A DNA stretch of 64,000 nt from Verrucomicrobiales bacterium. Its GTDB lineage: Bacteria > Verrucomicrobiota > Verrucomicrobiia > Verrucomicrobiales > DEV007. The notes under the pieces were generated by a model. That model did not search any database. It worked only from the letters and a program-made list of their open reading frames with translations, and was not told the DNA's origin. Positions 8,912 through 16,787 of this stretch are shown in pieces. The stretch lies in the NCBI GenBank assembly GCA_016795385.1, contig JAEUHI010000043.1:186001-250000 (forward strand). The letters run 5' to 3'. A program made the translations under genes and the position numbers. How positions within the stretch are numbered: the first letter of the stretch is position 1; each line of letters begins with the position of its first letter.

Positions 8912-9130
8912 TCAGAGAGAGGCTGAACCGCCCTCTTCCTCGGCCTGGAACCGGCGCGAACGTCGTGCGAGGTAAAAGATGAAGCCCGCGAAGGAGGCGA
9001 GCACTGCAAAAAGGATCACCAGCATGAGGCCGATGGCGGTGTTGGCCGCGATCAACGTCTTTCCCGATGCCCCGCTGAGGCACATCGGACAGGCCAGATA
9101 GAGTGTATCGAGAAGAGATGCCGTGTTCAT
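8912..9130 (-). CDS. Small membrane protein with Cys-Pro-Met-Cys motif
   Basis: 72 residues. The N-terminus MNTASLLDTLYLACPMCLSG carries a CPMC pair just before one strong membrane helix (TAIGLMLVILFAVLASFAGF), followed by a short basic and then acidic tail (ARRSRRFQAEEEGG). I do not recognise a named family. Its place between subunit II and another tiny membrane protein, on the same strand with gaps of 19-45 bp, argues that it is a real member of the oxidase operon. The vicinal-type cysteines near the membrane could bind copper or act in thiol exchange, which is conjecture. Confidence 0.68.
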   Translation of the reverse strand: MNTASLLDTLYLACPMCLSGASGKTLIAANTAIGLMLVILFAVLASFAGFIFYLARRSRRFQAEEEGGSASL

Positions 9131-9149
9131 GATTTCGCTTCAAATTGCT

Positions 9150-9347
9150 TCAGCCCACCAGTCGGCGGGTTTTCTTCAGGAAACGCACGCCATAGACCAG
9201 CATGGCGGCTCCACAGGCGAGACTCGACCATCCGAGAGCCACAAACATCCCCGGCAGGCCATCCATCAACAGGCACCACGCGCCCAAGCCCGCGAAAAAC
9301 AGCGTGCAAATGGTGATGAAGGCAATGTGGAAGTGCTTCAGGGACAT
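9150..9347 (-). CDS. Small two-helix membrane protein
   Basis: 65 residues, MSLKHFHIAFITICTLFFAG and onward, with two hydrophobic helices separated by DGLPG and a basic C-terminus (LKKTRRLVG) predicted to face the cytoplasm. No named family is recognised. It lies in the oxidase operon 18 bp downstream of subunit IV and 19 bp upstream of the CPMC protein. An accessory subunit or assembly peptide of the oxidase is the simplest reading. The shortness limits certainty, but codon-position composition and spacing look like a gene. Confidence 0.65.
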   Translation of the reverse strand: MSLKHFHIAFITICTLFFAGLGAWCLLMDGLPGMFVALGWSSLACGAAMLVYGVRFLKKTRRLVG

Positions 9348-9365
9348 GGCCGCAAGGGGTGGTGA

Positions 9366-9734
9366 TCAGGGTTTCTCAGTGAGCCAACCCCGAGTCGTCT
9401 GCAGGGTCTCGAATTGCTCCAGAATCGGATCGATGTCGGCGAACATCGTGAGAATCATCAGACCGAGCGCAAAGAGCACGGTGAAAAGGAGGATTTTGTA
9501 GATCAGCCCCTTCTCGTGATTCAAGTGCATGAAGATCAGCGCGACCAAGCTCGCCTTGACCGTGGCCACGGCAAGACCGAGAACAAAGTCCATCCCATCA
9601 GGTCCGGGAGGGCCGAAGTCGAAGATCGGAGCAAGACCGATCGTGACGGTGACGACGGTGAAGACCAGCAACGCGATCCCGACGGCCGCGTAGGACTTCT
9701 TCGTCTTGGTCATGTCATGTGAGGCATCTGCCAT
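9366..9734 (-). CDS. ctaF: Cytochrome c oxidase subunit IV (CtaF/COX4_pro type)
   Basis: 122 residues from ATG 9734 (MADASHDMTKTKKSY). Three membrane helices with the family signature VKASLVALIFMHLNHEKG at the second-to-third helix junction. Subunit IV of caa3/aa3 oxidases is a small stabilising subunit without redox cofactors. A start eight codons upstream at 9758 is possible. The C-terminal 30 residues (DIDPILEQFETLQTTRGWLT) form a soluble tail. It follows subunit III by 28 bp. Confidence 0.88.
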   Translation of the reverse strand: MADASHDMTKTKKSYAAVGIALLVFTVVTVTIGLAPIFDFGPPGPDGMDFVLGLAVATVKASLVALIFMHLNHEKGLIYKILLFTVLFALGLMILTMFADIDPILEQFETLQTTRGWLTEKP

Positions 9735-9762
9735 GGCGATAGAGAGGGGAAAAATCAATGGA

Positions 9763-11226
9763 TCAGAGGAGATACATGATCGGGAAGAGGAAAATCCAGA
9801 TCAGGTCGACGAAGTGCCAGAAGAGCCCGCCGACTTCGACGCGGTTGGCGAGATGCTCGGGGTTCTTCAGGTAGAGCTTTTTGCCGAAGACCACGAAGAA
9901 AAGCAAGACGAGGGCGCCACCGACGACATGGAGACCGTGAAGCGCCGTCATTGTGAAATAAATCGCGTAATAGGTCCCGTAACGGGGACCGTGATTGCCC
10001 ATGAACTTGATCTGATCACGGGGAACCGAGAGAATCCTCGACGGCCCGTGGGCACCCTCGTGCTCACCGCCACCCGCGGTGGGGTTGGTTTCACTGGTGT
10101 GGACGTCGGCATGCTTGTCTTCCTTCCCGTGCCCGCCTTCGTGACCCTCGGCGGCCACGTGGACGTATTGCACGTTGAGGAAACGCCCCCGGAGCTGGGA
10201 CTCGGGGATGACACCGCCGTGGTCCTTGTAGTACTCCAGAAGTTCCTCGTATTTCTTGTGCTGGGCGTCGAAGAACTGCTTCTTGGCCGGCTCGTCGTTG
10301 ATCACGCTCCAGACGACCGACTCGCGCTGTTTGGTGGGAAGCACGAGCTGAAGGTCGACTTCATGAACTTCAAACTGGACCTCGTCGCTGACAAGCTTGC
10401 CCTCGACCTTCACCCCGTCGCGGTAATTGATCGCCGATTCCGAGTGCGCCATGATCTTGCGGGGATTGCCGGTGACCCCGAACGGCTCGGCTGCGGTGAG
10501 TGTCACCGAGGAAACCACCGAGACGGGCTTCGGGTTTTCCGTTCCTGCCGCCATTTCACCGCGGAAACGCCTGCGCTCTTCCGTCAGCTGGTTCGTGACC
10601 AGGCGGCGTCCATCGGAAAACCAGCTTTTGAACTGGGACATCGACGAGATCTCCGCCCCCACCAACTCCTCGGGACCTTCGGTGACCTTGAACTTCGGAA
10701 AGTTTTCACCGTCGAAATCACGGATGGCCGCAGGTACGGCGCCCTGCAGACTGAAGGTCAGCTTTTCGCCGCTGAATCGAATGCGGTCGGTTTTGTCGAG
10801 GATCTTGCCCTCCATCACGGAGTTGTCGACGAGCTTGATTCCATGATGCTGGGTCAGCTTGCTGTAATACTCGACCGACTTGATGCACATGAAGATCACG
10901 GCGCAGGCCACGACCGAATACATGTAAATCTGGTAACGCCGCCAATTGCGCTCTTTCAAGGCAACCCAGGCAAAGACAACCCCCACCGACGAGGCGATCA
11001 GGACGATCGTGTTGATCGCCCCGAGCCAGACGAAATCCTTGTGGACGCTCACACCCCAGGGCCAGGGATTGTCGACGCCTTCCTGCACGCCGAGGCGGAG
11101 GAAAACGTAGGCGGAAAACAGACCGCCGAACAGCATGACCTCGGACGCGAGGAAGAGCCACACGCCCAGCTTCGCGTTGTAGAGGCCGGTGTCGCGCCGG
11201 GGCGTCACTTCATAGGGAATCTCCAT
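9763..11226 (-). CDS. ctaE: Cytochrome c oxidase subunit III with large internal insertion
   Basis: Structural subunit of the oxidase. Residues 1-122 hold three helices of the five-helix bacterial type (YNAKLGVWLFLASEVMLFGG, VWLGAINTIVLIASSVG, YMYSVVACAVIFMCIKSVEY). The last two resume at about 412 (YGTYYAIYFTMTALHGLHVV, and VGGLFWHFVDLIWIFLFPIM). Between them, where other members have a short loop, lie about 285 soluble residues (125-410) containing beta-type sequence, a charged helical part (FFDAQHKKYEELLEYYKDHG) and a His/Glu/Gly-rich end (HEGGHGKEDKHADVH). Total 487 residues versus about 200 normally. The frame is continuous, so this is a real insertion and not a frameshift artefact. It lies 51 bp after subunit I. 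Confidence 0.92.
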   Translation of the reverse strand: MEIPYEVTPRRDTGLYNAKLGVWLFLASEVMLFGGLFSAYVFLRLGVQEGVDNPWPWGVSVHKDFVWLGAINTIVLIASSVGVVFAWVALKERNWRRYQIYMYSVVACAVIFMCIKSVEYYSKLTQHHGIKLVDNSVMEGKILDKTDRIRFSGEKLTFSLQGAVPAAIRDFDGENFPKFKVTEGPEELVGAEISSMSQFKSWFSDGRRLVTNQLTEERRRFRGEMAAGTENPKPVSVVSSVTLTAAEPFGVTGNPRKIMAHSESAINYRDGVKVEGKLVSDEVQFEVHEVDLQLVLPTKQRESVVWSVINDEPAKKQFFDAQHKKYEELLEYYKDHGGVIPESQLRGRFLNVQYVHVAAEGHEGGHGKEDKHADVHTSETNPTAGGGEHEGAHGPSRILSVPRDQIKFMGNHGPRYGTYYAIYFTMTALHGLHVVGGALVLLFFVVFGKKLYLKNPEHLANRVEVGGLFWHFVDLIWIFLFPIMYLL

Positions 11227-11277
11227 ATACCTGAATCGTTGAAGAATGGTTTCTCAGTGAAAGAAGGGCGCACGATC

Positions 11278-13224
11278 TCAATGAGCCGCGGCAATTTCCT
11301 CCTTGGGCTCGGCATCGTGCTCGGATCCGGCGGTCAGCGCCGGATTGCTTTCAAACTGCGGGGTGAAATCGCGCGGGGCACCGGGGACGCTGTATTCGTA
11401 GGGCCCGCGGAAGGCGACAGGCTCCTTCGCGAAGTTTCCATGCGGAGGCGGGGTCGGCGTGGCCCACTCGAGGGTGGTGGCGTCCCAGGGATTGTCGCTG
11501 TTCACCTTCTTGCCAACGAAGACGCTGAGGAAAAGGTTGATGATGAAGGGGACTTGGAACACCGCGAGCAACCAGGCGGAGCCTGAAGTGACAAGGTTGA
11601 GGTCGATCATCCGCAGAGGCGCGTCGGCGTCGATCACGTTGAGGGTCTCCGCGATGTTCGCGAGGAAGGTGTTCGGCTCGGCGAAGACCTGTTGGCTGAT
11701 TTGCTCGTAGGCTTTGCCGCCGTCAAAGGCACGACGGTGGAAGCCGGCCATCCCCTGGAAGAACATGGGGGCGAAGATGCCGTTCATGAACAGCAACGAC
11801 GGCCAGAAGTGCAGATGGCCGAGTCTCGTGCTCATCATGCGCCCGGTGATCTTCGGATACCAGTGATAGATCCCGGCGAAGAGGGCGAAGATGGTGCCCG
11901 GGGCGACCACGTAGTGGAAGTGACCGATCACGTAATACGTGTCGTGGAGGTGGAGATCAGGCAAGCTGAAGGCGAGCGGCAATCCGGTGAGACCACCAAT
12001 CCCGAACATCGGAATGAAGGCCGTCGCAAAAAGCATCGGAACGTTGAACCGGATCGAACCACCCCACATCGAAATGAGGAGCGAGGTGATGAGGATGACG
12101 GACGGCACCGAAATCAAAACCGTCGTCGTCTGGAAGAAGGTCGAGACCGCGGGCCCCATGCCCGTGATGTACATGTGGTGCGCCCAGACGATGAAGGCGA
12201 GGAAACCCAGCACCATCACCGCGTAGACCATCGTTTTGTAACCCCAGAGAGGCTTCCGGGTGTTGCAGGGAATGATCTCGGCAACGATGGCGATGGCGGG
12301 CAGGATCAACACGTAGACTTCGGGGTGGGCGAGGAACCAGAAAAGGTGCTGGTAAAGGAGCGGGCTGCCGCCGCCTGCCGCGTCGAACGACATGCCGCTG
12401 ACATTCAACCCGGAGGGGACGAAGAAGCTGGTGCCCGCGAGGCGGTCCATGAGCTGCATGATGGCCGCCACTTCGAGCGGCGGGAAGGCAAGGAGGAGCA
12501 GGAAACCGGTGACGAGCATGGCCCACACGAAGAAGGGCAAGCGCATCCACGTCATGCCTTTGCAACGGAGGTTGATGATGGTGCAGATGAAGTTCACCGC
12601 ACCGAGAAGCGAGGAGGAGATGAGCAGCGCCATCGCCACCAGCCACTGTGTCTGCCCCGTCCAGAACAGGTCGCCGTAGTGAAGGTCGGTCGTCGTCGCG
12701 AGGGGAGAATAGTTCGTCCAGCCGGCCTTGGCCGCGCCGGAGGGAAGGAAGAAACTGACAAACATCAGGGCGCCACCGAGGAGATAGAGCCAATAGCTCG
12801 CCATGTTGAGGCGCGGGAAAGCCATGTCCGGCGCTCCAATCTGGAGCGGCGTGACATAGTTGCCGAAGGCACCGAAAGCAAGGGGCACGATGCCGAGGAA
12901 GACCATGATCGTCCCGTGCATGGCACCGAACATGTTGTAGAGGTCGCCGGTGACCTTGCCGCCGTCGTCCAGCCAGGCCTGGAACCAGGGCCAGTCCGCG
13001 AGAAGCGGAACAGCGCGATCCGGGTAGGCGATGCTCCAGCGCATCACCATCATCAGGAAAAACCCGAAGGCGAGGAAAACGAGCGAAGTGAAGCCATACT
13101 GGATCCCGATCACCTTGTGGTCGGTCGAGAAAATGTACTTTTTCCAGAACGGATCGTGATGCTCGTGATGATCATCATGGCCGCCGTGCGCTTCCGCGTG
13201 CTCGTGTGCTGTTGCTGCGCTCAT
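11278..13224 (-). CDS. ctaD: Cytochrome c oxidase subunit I (aa3-type)
   Basis: Catalytic oxygen-reducing subunit, 648 residues and 12 core helices. All ligands are present: low-spin heme His in NMFGAMHGTIMVFLG, CuB His and cross-linked Tyr in LAHPEVYVLILP, the CuB His pair in IVWAHHMYITGMG, and both heme His in DTYYVIGHFHYVVAPG. The HPEVY tyrosine and the YITGMGPAVSTFF region indicate an A-family pump-type oxidase. The N-terminus is unusually His-rich (nine His within residues 7-23). The C-terminal 80 residues form a soluble Pro-rich tail. Together with ctaB and ctaA it implies heme A. Confidence 0.97.
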   Translation of the reverse strand: MSAATAHEHAEAHGGHDDHHEHHDPFWKKYIFSTDHKVIGIQYGFTSLVFLAFGFFLMMVMRWSIAYPDRAVPLLADWPWFQAWLDDGGKVTGDLYNMFGAMHGTIMVFLGIVPLAFGAFGNYVTPLQIGAPDMAFPRLNMASYWLYLLGGALMFVSFFLPSGAAKAGWTNYSPLATTTDLHYGDLFWTGQTQWLVAMALLISSSLLGAVNFICTIINLRCKGMTWMRLPFFVWAMLVTGFLLLLAFPPLEVAAIMQLMDRLAGTSFFVPSGLNVSGMSFDAAGGGSPLLYQHLFWFLAHPEVYVLILPAIAIVAEIIPCNTRKPLWGYKTMVYAVMVLGFLAFIVWAHHMYITGMGPAVSTFFQTTTVLISVPSVILITSLLISMWGGSIRFNVPMLFATAFIPMFGIGGLTGLPLAFSLPDLHLHDTYYVIGHFHYVVAPGTIFALFAGIYHWYPKITGRMMSTRLGHLHFWPSLLFMNGIFAPMFFQGMAGFHRRAFDGGKAYEQISQQVFAEPNTFLANIAETLNVIDADAPLRMIDLNLVTSGSAWLLAVFQVPFIINLFLSVFVGKKVNSDNPWDATTLEWATPTPPPHGNFAKEPVAFRGPYEYSVPGAPRDFTPQFESNPALTAGSEHDAEPKEEIAAAH

Positions 13225-13317
13225 TCCGTTGTCTTAAATGGTTTTCGTATTCCGCGTCGAAGGAGGCTTACCCTTACCGCTTCCGCCTCCGGTTTTCAAA
13301 GGAAGATCGACCGAACC

Positions 13318-14049
13318 TCAGAGAGGATCGCCCGTTTCCAGATTCACCTTGGGTCCCGAGAGATGGGCGTCCGCCGGAATCGCCAGAAGCTCGGCCTCCG
13401 TGTAGGGGGCGGAGTGGTCCTTGAACTCTTCGCGGGCCGCTTTCATCATCTCCGTAGTGACTACGCCGTCCTCGCCCTCAGGGAGACTGCCAAAAGTACG
13501 CCGGATATAGGTGATGACCTGAGCGAGCTTCTCGTCGTTGAGGTTGTTCCAGGCAGGCATCAACTGATTGTAGGTCTGGCCACCGACCTTGAAGGGGCCG
13601 TTGATCCCGTGGAGAAGAATGGCTCCGAGACGCTTGGTGCCACCATCAACCCACTCCGACCCAACGAGGGGCGGAAACTGACCGGGAATACCGAGACCGG
13701 ACGCTTGGTGGCAGGCGATACAGTTGTTGTAGACCTTCTTCCCCTCGCCCATCCATTTGTCAATCCAGAGAGCTTGGGCGGCCCCGGCGTCCTCGCCACC
13801 AAGGCTGGGGCGGGGAGCAGGAACGTAATTTTGTTCCACGTAGATACTGTCACGGAAGCCGTTGCTCGTGCTGAAGAGGTGACCTCCACCGAAAATGAGA
13901 ATGAGGGCACTGACCACGATCACGGAAATGCCGACCGTGCCGCTCCCGCCGGGGTGCAGCGGACTCTCACGACGGATGGAGTCGTGAAGTTCCACGGTGC
14001 TGATCGTTCCCTGCTGGTAGTCGAGATTCTTGTCTTCGGCCGGATCCAT
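13318..14049 (-). CDS. Membrane-anchored monoheme cytochrome c, CcoP-like
   Basis: 243 residues. One N-terminal helix (VGISVIVVSALILIFGGGHL) anchors a periplasmic class I cytochrome c domain: heme attachment NNCIACHQASG, Pro in FPPLVGSEWV, and the distal Met in YNQLMPAWNNLNDEK. The domain resembles the C-terminal cytochrome of cbb3 subunit CcoP, but there is a single heme rather than two. A charged tail of about 45 residues follows. It is 28 bp downstream of the CcoO-like gene. It probably passes electrons between alternative complex III and the CuA site of the oxidase encoded next. Confidence 0.88.
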   Translation of the reverse strand: MDPAEDKNLDYQQGTISTVELHDSIRRESPLHPGGSGTVGISVIVVSALILIFGGGHLFSTSNGFRDSIYVEQNYVPAPRPSLGGEDAGAAQALWIDKWMGEGKKVYNNCIACHQASGLGIPGQFPPLVGSEWVDGGTKRLGAILLHGINGPFKVGGQTYNQLMPAWNNLNDEKLAQVITYIRRTFGSLPEGEDGVVTTEMMKAAREEFKDHSAPYTEAELLAIPADAHLSGPKVNLETGDPL

Positions 14050-14077
14050 GTGGACGTTTCTAATTGGGTCGGAGGGG

Positions 14078-14701
14078 TCAGTTACCGCTCAGGACGGATT
14101 TCGGGAGAGGCTGGTCTTTCTTGAGAGAGAGAAGGTAATCGACGAGAGCCTCAGCCTTGGGAGTGGGCACGAGGCCGTCTCCCATGGCGGAGGGACGATA
14201 GAGGTGTTTGTAGGCCGGCATGCCACTGTCGGTGTCGAACGACTTCGGGTCGTAGAGATGGCGGTGCATCTCCTCACGGGTGGTGATACGATGTCCGACA
14301 TTGGAAAGATCCTGTCCGATGCGCTGATAGCCGAGCAAGGCCACCCCTTCGTTGGCGTAGTCTCCGGGCTGGGTCTCGCGGGCAAGGCCATCCTCCTCAC
14401 GACCACCCCAACCGGTACGCCACATGTCGGCACCGGCGTAAGTCGGGCGAACCACTTGCGTGTGGCAGTAGGCACACCCTTCCGCCGCGTAGATCTCGCG
14501 TCCGTAGTCGCTGGCACCATGGCGCTGCAAGGTCCGATCGGGATAGGCGGTGAGACCGCCTTCGATCTCCTCTCCTTCACCATAAGCGACCGGGGCTGCA
14601 CCGGACTGGTCCAGATAAGGGAGAACGACCAAGAGCAACCAGGGCAACGCGAAAGCGAGGCCAAGGGCTCCGAGAAGTTTCCAAAAATTGTTCGAATTCA
14701 T
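14078..14701 (-). CDS. CcoO-like membrane cytochrome c (cbb3 subunit II family)
   Basis: 207 residues with an N-terminal helix (ALGLAFALPWLLLVVLPYL) and a cytochrome c domain in CcoO style: GREIYAAEGCAYCHTQVVRP gives the heme site with the family QxVRP tail, then LLGYQRIGQDLSNVGHR (the GPDLxRVG equivalent) and DSGMPAYKHLY with the axial Met. CcoO normally hands electrons to the active site of CcoN. Here its partner lacks those sites, so its electrons must go elsewhere, most likely to the aa3 oxidase. It follows the CcoN-like gene by 27 bp. Confidence 0.9.
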   Translation of the reverse strand: MNSNNFWKLLGALGLAFALPWLLLVVLPYLDQSGAAPVAYGEGEEIEGGLTAYPDRTLQRHGASDYGREIYAAEGCAYCHTQVVRPTYAGADMWRTGWGGREEDGLARETQPGDYANEGVALLGYQRIGQDLSNVGHRITTREEMHRHLYDPKSFDTDSGMPAYKHLYRPSAMGDGLVPTPKAEALVDYLLSLKKDQPLPKSVLSGN

Positions 14702-14728
14702 ACGGGACGTGTTTCCAAGTTTGCCTTC

Positions 14729-16189
14729 TCAATGAATGCCGGCGGCGGCGCGTGCACTGGGAACCTCTCCGGGCTCGGCGTGGATGAGGGTCGGGCCGGC
14801 CGACTTGCGACCTTTGCCGATGAACATGAGGGCGAGCTGGTAAAGGAAATAGAAGTTCGACCACGTGATGAGAGCCCAGGCAAGGACCCGGCCCATCATG
14901 TAAGCGTTCGAATTCACGAAGGAGACCGAGAACGAGCGGTCCCACTGCGCGAGATCACCGCCTTGGGCGATGCCACCGACAAGCATGGCGACCACCATGG
15001 TGACGATGCCGTAGGTGCTGAACCAGAAATGCGACCGAATCCGGGCACCGGACGGCCACTCCGCGGAGGTGATGCGGGGGACGATGAAATAGAAGGCCCC
15101 GAACATCGTCATGGAGAAGAAGCCGTAGAAGGCAAGCGTGTCGAGTCCGGCGATGAAGTGGGTGAATTGCAGGTTCTTCCCGAAGACGAAGGTGGACCCC
15201 ATCGCGGAGAGCACCGCGTAGATCGCGAGCATCAGCATCCCGAGAACCGTAAAGCGGAGGGAAGGGCTGTATTCCCAGAGCTTCGTGCAGCCCTTGAGGG
15301 TGAGCATGAGATTCACCACCGTCGCCACGATCGCAAGGAGAATGAAGATCGTCGCCGCTCCGGAAACGGCGGGCATCCAGGCGGGGAAGGGGCCACCCAT
15401 GAAGCGGGAGAGACCGGTCCAGCCTGCCAGGATCGCCAGAACCCAGAAACTGGCCTGCGCGAGCGGGTAGCTGTAGATCGGCCGCCCGGAGATTTTCGGG
15501 ATGATGTAATAAGCGACCGCCAGGGCGATCGGTGCCATCCAGAAATAGATCAGATTGGAGACATACCAAGCGTTCGTGCCGGCTCCCATGACCGGGGCCG
15601 CGCCCTTGTTGATGAGGAGGTTGGCGGTGAGGAAGATCCACGGGAACCAAACCGCGGCACCGATGAGGTAGAGCTCCGAGATGTAGAAGAGCGTGTTGCG
15701 ACGCCCCAGGAACATCGGGATGATCCAAACCACCGTCAGCGCATAAGACGCCGCGAAAATCGGCCACATCCAACCCGGGAAGTCGAGAAGCAGGAGAGAG
15801 CGGCCCGCACCGAACCAGATCGCGATGACGGCAAGCGCGACTCCGGCATTCCAGATGTGCCCGGCCACGATGAGAGCGGCAGGGTTCGCGATGCGTGAAC
15901 GGGTGAGTCGCGCCATCAGCCAGAGCATCACGCCGATCCCGGCTTGCATGGCCCATCCGTAGACCAAGGAATTGTAGTGCACGGGGAAGAGCCGACCATA
16001 ACCCATGTAGGCGCACTCATCCCAAAGTCCGGGATAACGGAGCTTCAAAGAACTCACGAATCCCATCACCGTCGCGAAAAGAAGCCAGGCGGCGGCGCTG
16101 GTGAAGAAAAACATCACGGGGTAGCGCGCCGAGCGGTCGATCGCGGCCCGCTCGTTGAGGTCCTCCTGGGTCGGTTGTGGCACTGTCAT
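14729..16189 (-). CDS. CcoN-like heme-copper oxidase subunit I homologue lacking catalytic ligands
   Basis: 486 residues and about 12 helices, aligning along its length with cbb3 subunit I. Conserved landmarks include FPVHYNSLVYGWAMQAG, PKISGRPIYSYPLAQASFW and MLTLKG. By eye against well-known CcoN sequences, the CuB histidine of the WYGHNAVGFF helix is Ser211 (YVSNLIYFW), the CuB His pair of AGPHHLHY is Thr258-Gly259 (AGWTGL), and the two heme histidines of GHVHSGALG fall at Leu349 and Thr351 (AGLDTLAFYG). Only His71, a low-spin heme ligand position, remains. Membrane histidines at 111, 344 and 387 do not occupy ligand positions. It is unlikely to reduce oxygen; a structural membrane anchor for the CcoO-like and CcoP-like cytochromes is inferred. 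Confidence 0.87.
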   Translation of the reverse strand: MTVPQPTQEDLNERAAIDRSARYPVMFFFTSAAAWLLFATVMGFVSSLKLRYPGLWDECAYMGYGRLFPVHYNSLVYGWAMQAGIGVMLWLMARLTRSRIANPAALIVAGHIWNAGVALAVIAIWFGAGRSLLLLDFPGWMWPIFAASYALTVVWIIPMFLGRRNTLFYISELYLIGAAVWFPWIFLTANLLINKGAAPVMGAGTNAWYVSNLIYFWMAPIALAVAYYIIPKISGRPIYSYPLAQASFWVLAILAGWTGLSRFMGGPFPAWMPAVSGAATIFILLAIVATVVNLMLTLKGCTKLWEYSPSLRFTVLGMLMLAIYAVLSAMGSTFVFGKNLQFTHFIAGLDTLAFYGFFSMTMFGAFYFIVPRITSAEWPSGARIRSHFWFSTYGIVTMVVAMLVGGIAQGGDLAQWDRSFSVSFVNSNAYMMGRVLAWALITWSNFYFLYQLALMFIGKGRKSAGPTLIHAEPGEVPSARAAAGIH

Positions 16190-16221
16190 ATACGTGGTCG
16201 AATTCGCTTCGCTTCACCAAA

Positions 16222-16761
16222 TCACTGGGCCGCGGGTGCGGGAGCTGGAGCAGCCGGAGCTGGCGCCGGGGCGGCGGGTTGAGTAGGAGCCGGAGCGGCA
16301 GGAGCCGGAGCCGGGGCGGGTGCGGCAGGTTGAACCGGAGCAGGTGTCGCGGGGGCCGCAGGTGTCGCGGAAGAAGCGGCGGGTTGGGCGGGCGCAGGAG
16401 CCGGAGCTGCCGGAGCCGGAGCCGACTGCTGTTCCATTTGCTTCATGAACGTGGGCGATCCCGGCACCACCACGTCGGTGGCCGCGGGCTTGGGAGCCGA
16501 CTTGGAAAGCGCCTCAAGCGCCGCCTTGACCTTGGCTTCATCAACGAGTGCGGTTTGCGCCTCTTTCACTTCCTTGAGATTGTCCCAACGCGTCTGCGTG
16601 GTTTCCTCGGAGAACTCACCCATGTAGGAACGGTTCTCGGGACTCTTGGCACCGAGGCGGCCGCTGACGATCAGGGCCAGAAAACCGAACAAGGCAAAAA
16701 GCAGGAGAGTCCAGAGGACTTGCTTGGGATTGGAACAGCAGGGCTTGCTGGAATCGCTCAT
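16222..16761 (-). CDS. Single-helix membrane protein with long Pro/Ala tail
   Basis: 179 residues: a cytoplasmic MSDSSKPCCSNPKQ with a Cys-Cys pair, one membrane helix (VLWTLLLFALFGFLALIVSG), a charged helical stretch (TRWDNLKEVKEAQTALVDEA) and then about 67 residues almost wholly of Pro and Ala. The helical part recalls small proteins found in other ACIII/oxidase clusters of Planctomycetes and Verrucomicrobiota, but I cannot name the family. The tail is probably a periplasmic spacer. It lies 26 bp after actF and 32 bp before the CcoN-like gene, so it bridges the two complexes in gene order. Confidence 0.75.
   Translation of the reverse strand: MSDSSKPCCSNPKQVLWTLLLFALFGFLALIVSGRLGAKSPENRSYMGEFSEETTQTRWDNLKEVKEAQTALVDEAKVKAALEALSKSAPKPAATDVVVPGSPTFMKQMEQQSAPAPAAPAPAPAQPAASSATPAAPATPAPVQPAAPAPAPAPAAPAPTQPAAPAPAPAAPAPAPAAQ
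16225..16425. repeat. Low-complexity repeat coding the Pro/Ala tail
   Basis: Imperfect short repeats built on GGAGCCGGAGC-type units (+ strand) encode alternating Ala-Pro on the minus strand (residues about 113-179 of the membrane protein). Such tracts expand and contract by slippage, so length may differ between strains. Confidence 0.85.
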
Positions 16762-16787
16762 GGAAAGGAGGGAAGGCGGCTTGCGGT

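Noticed and set aside
9706..11586. Long + strand open frame opposite subunit III
   Set aside because: Considered because subunit III has a large insert, but the minus frame is continuous and flanked by true helices on both sides, while the + translation has no recognisable features.
13225..13317. Gap between ctaD and the CcoP-like gene checked for an additional small gene or promoter
   Set aside because: 93 bp without a plausible start-stop frame or promoter-like pair; treated as intra-operon spacing.
11692..14124. Very long + strand open frame (about 810 codons) opposite ctaD and the CcoP-like gene
   Set aside because: Its translation is low-complexity His/Arg/Glu/Gly sequence without domain features, and it is exactly antisense to clearly identified oxidase genes. 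GC-rich third positions of the minus-strand genes remove stops on the other strand.
14729..16189. Possibility that the CcoN-like gene is a frameshifted or decayed pseudogene
   Set aside because: The frame is intact over 486 codons, hydrophobic helices are regular and structural motifs are conserved; only ligand positions are changed.
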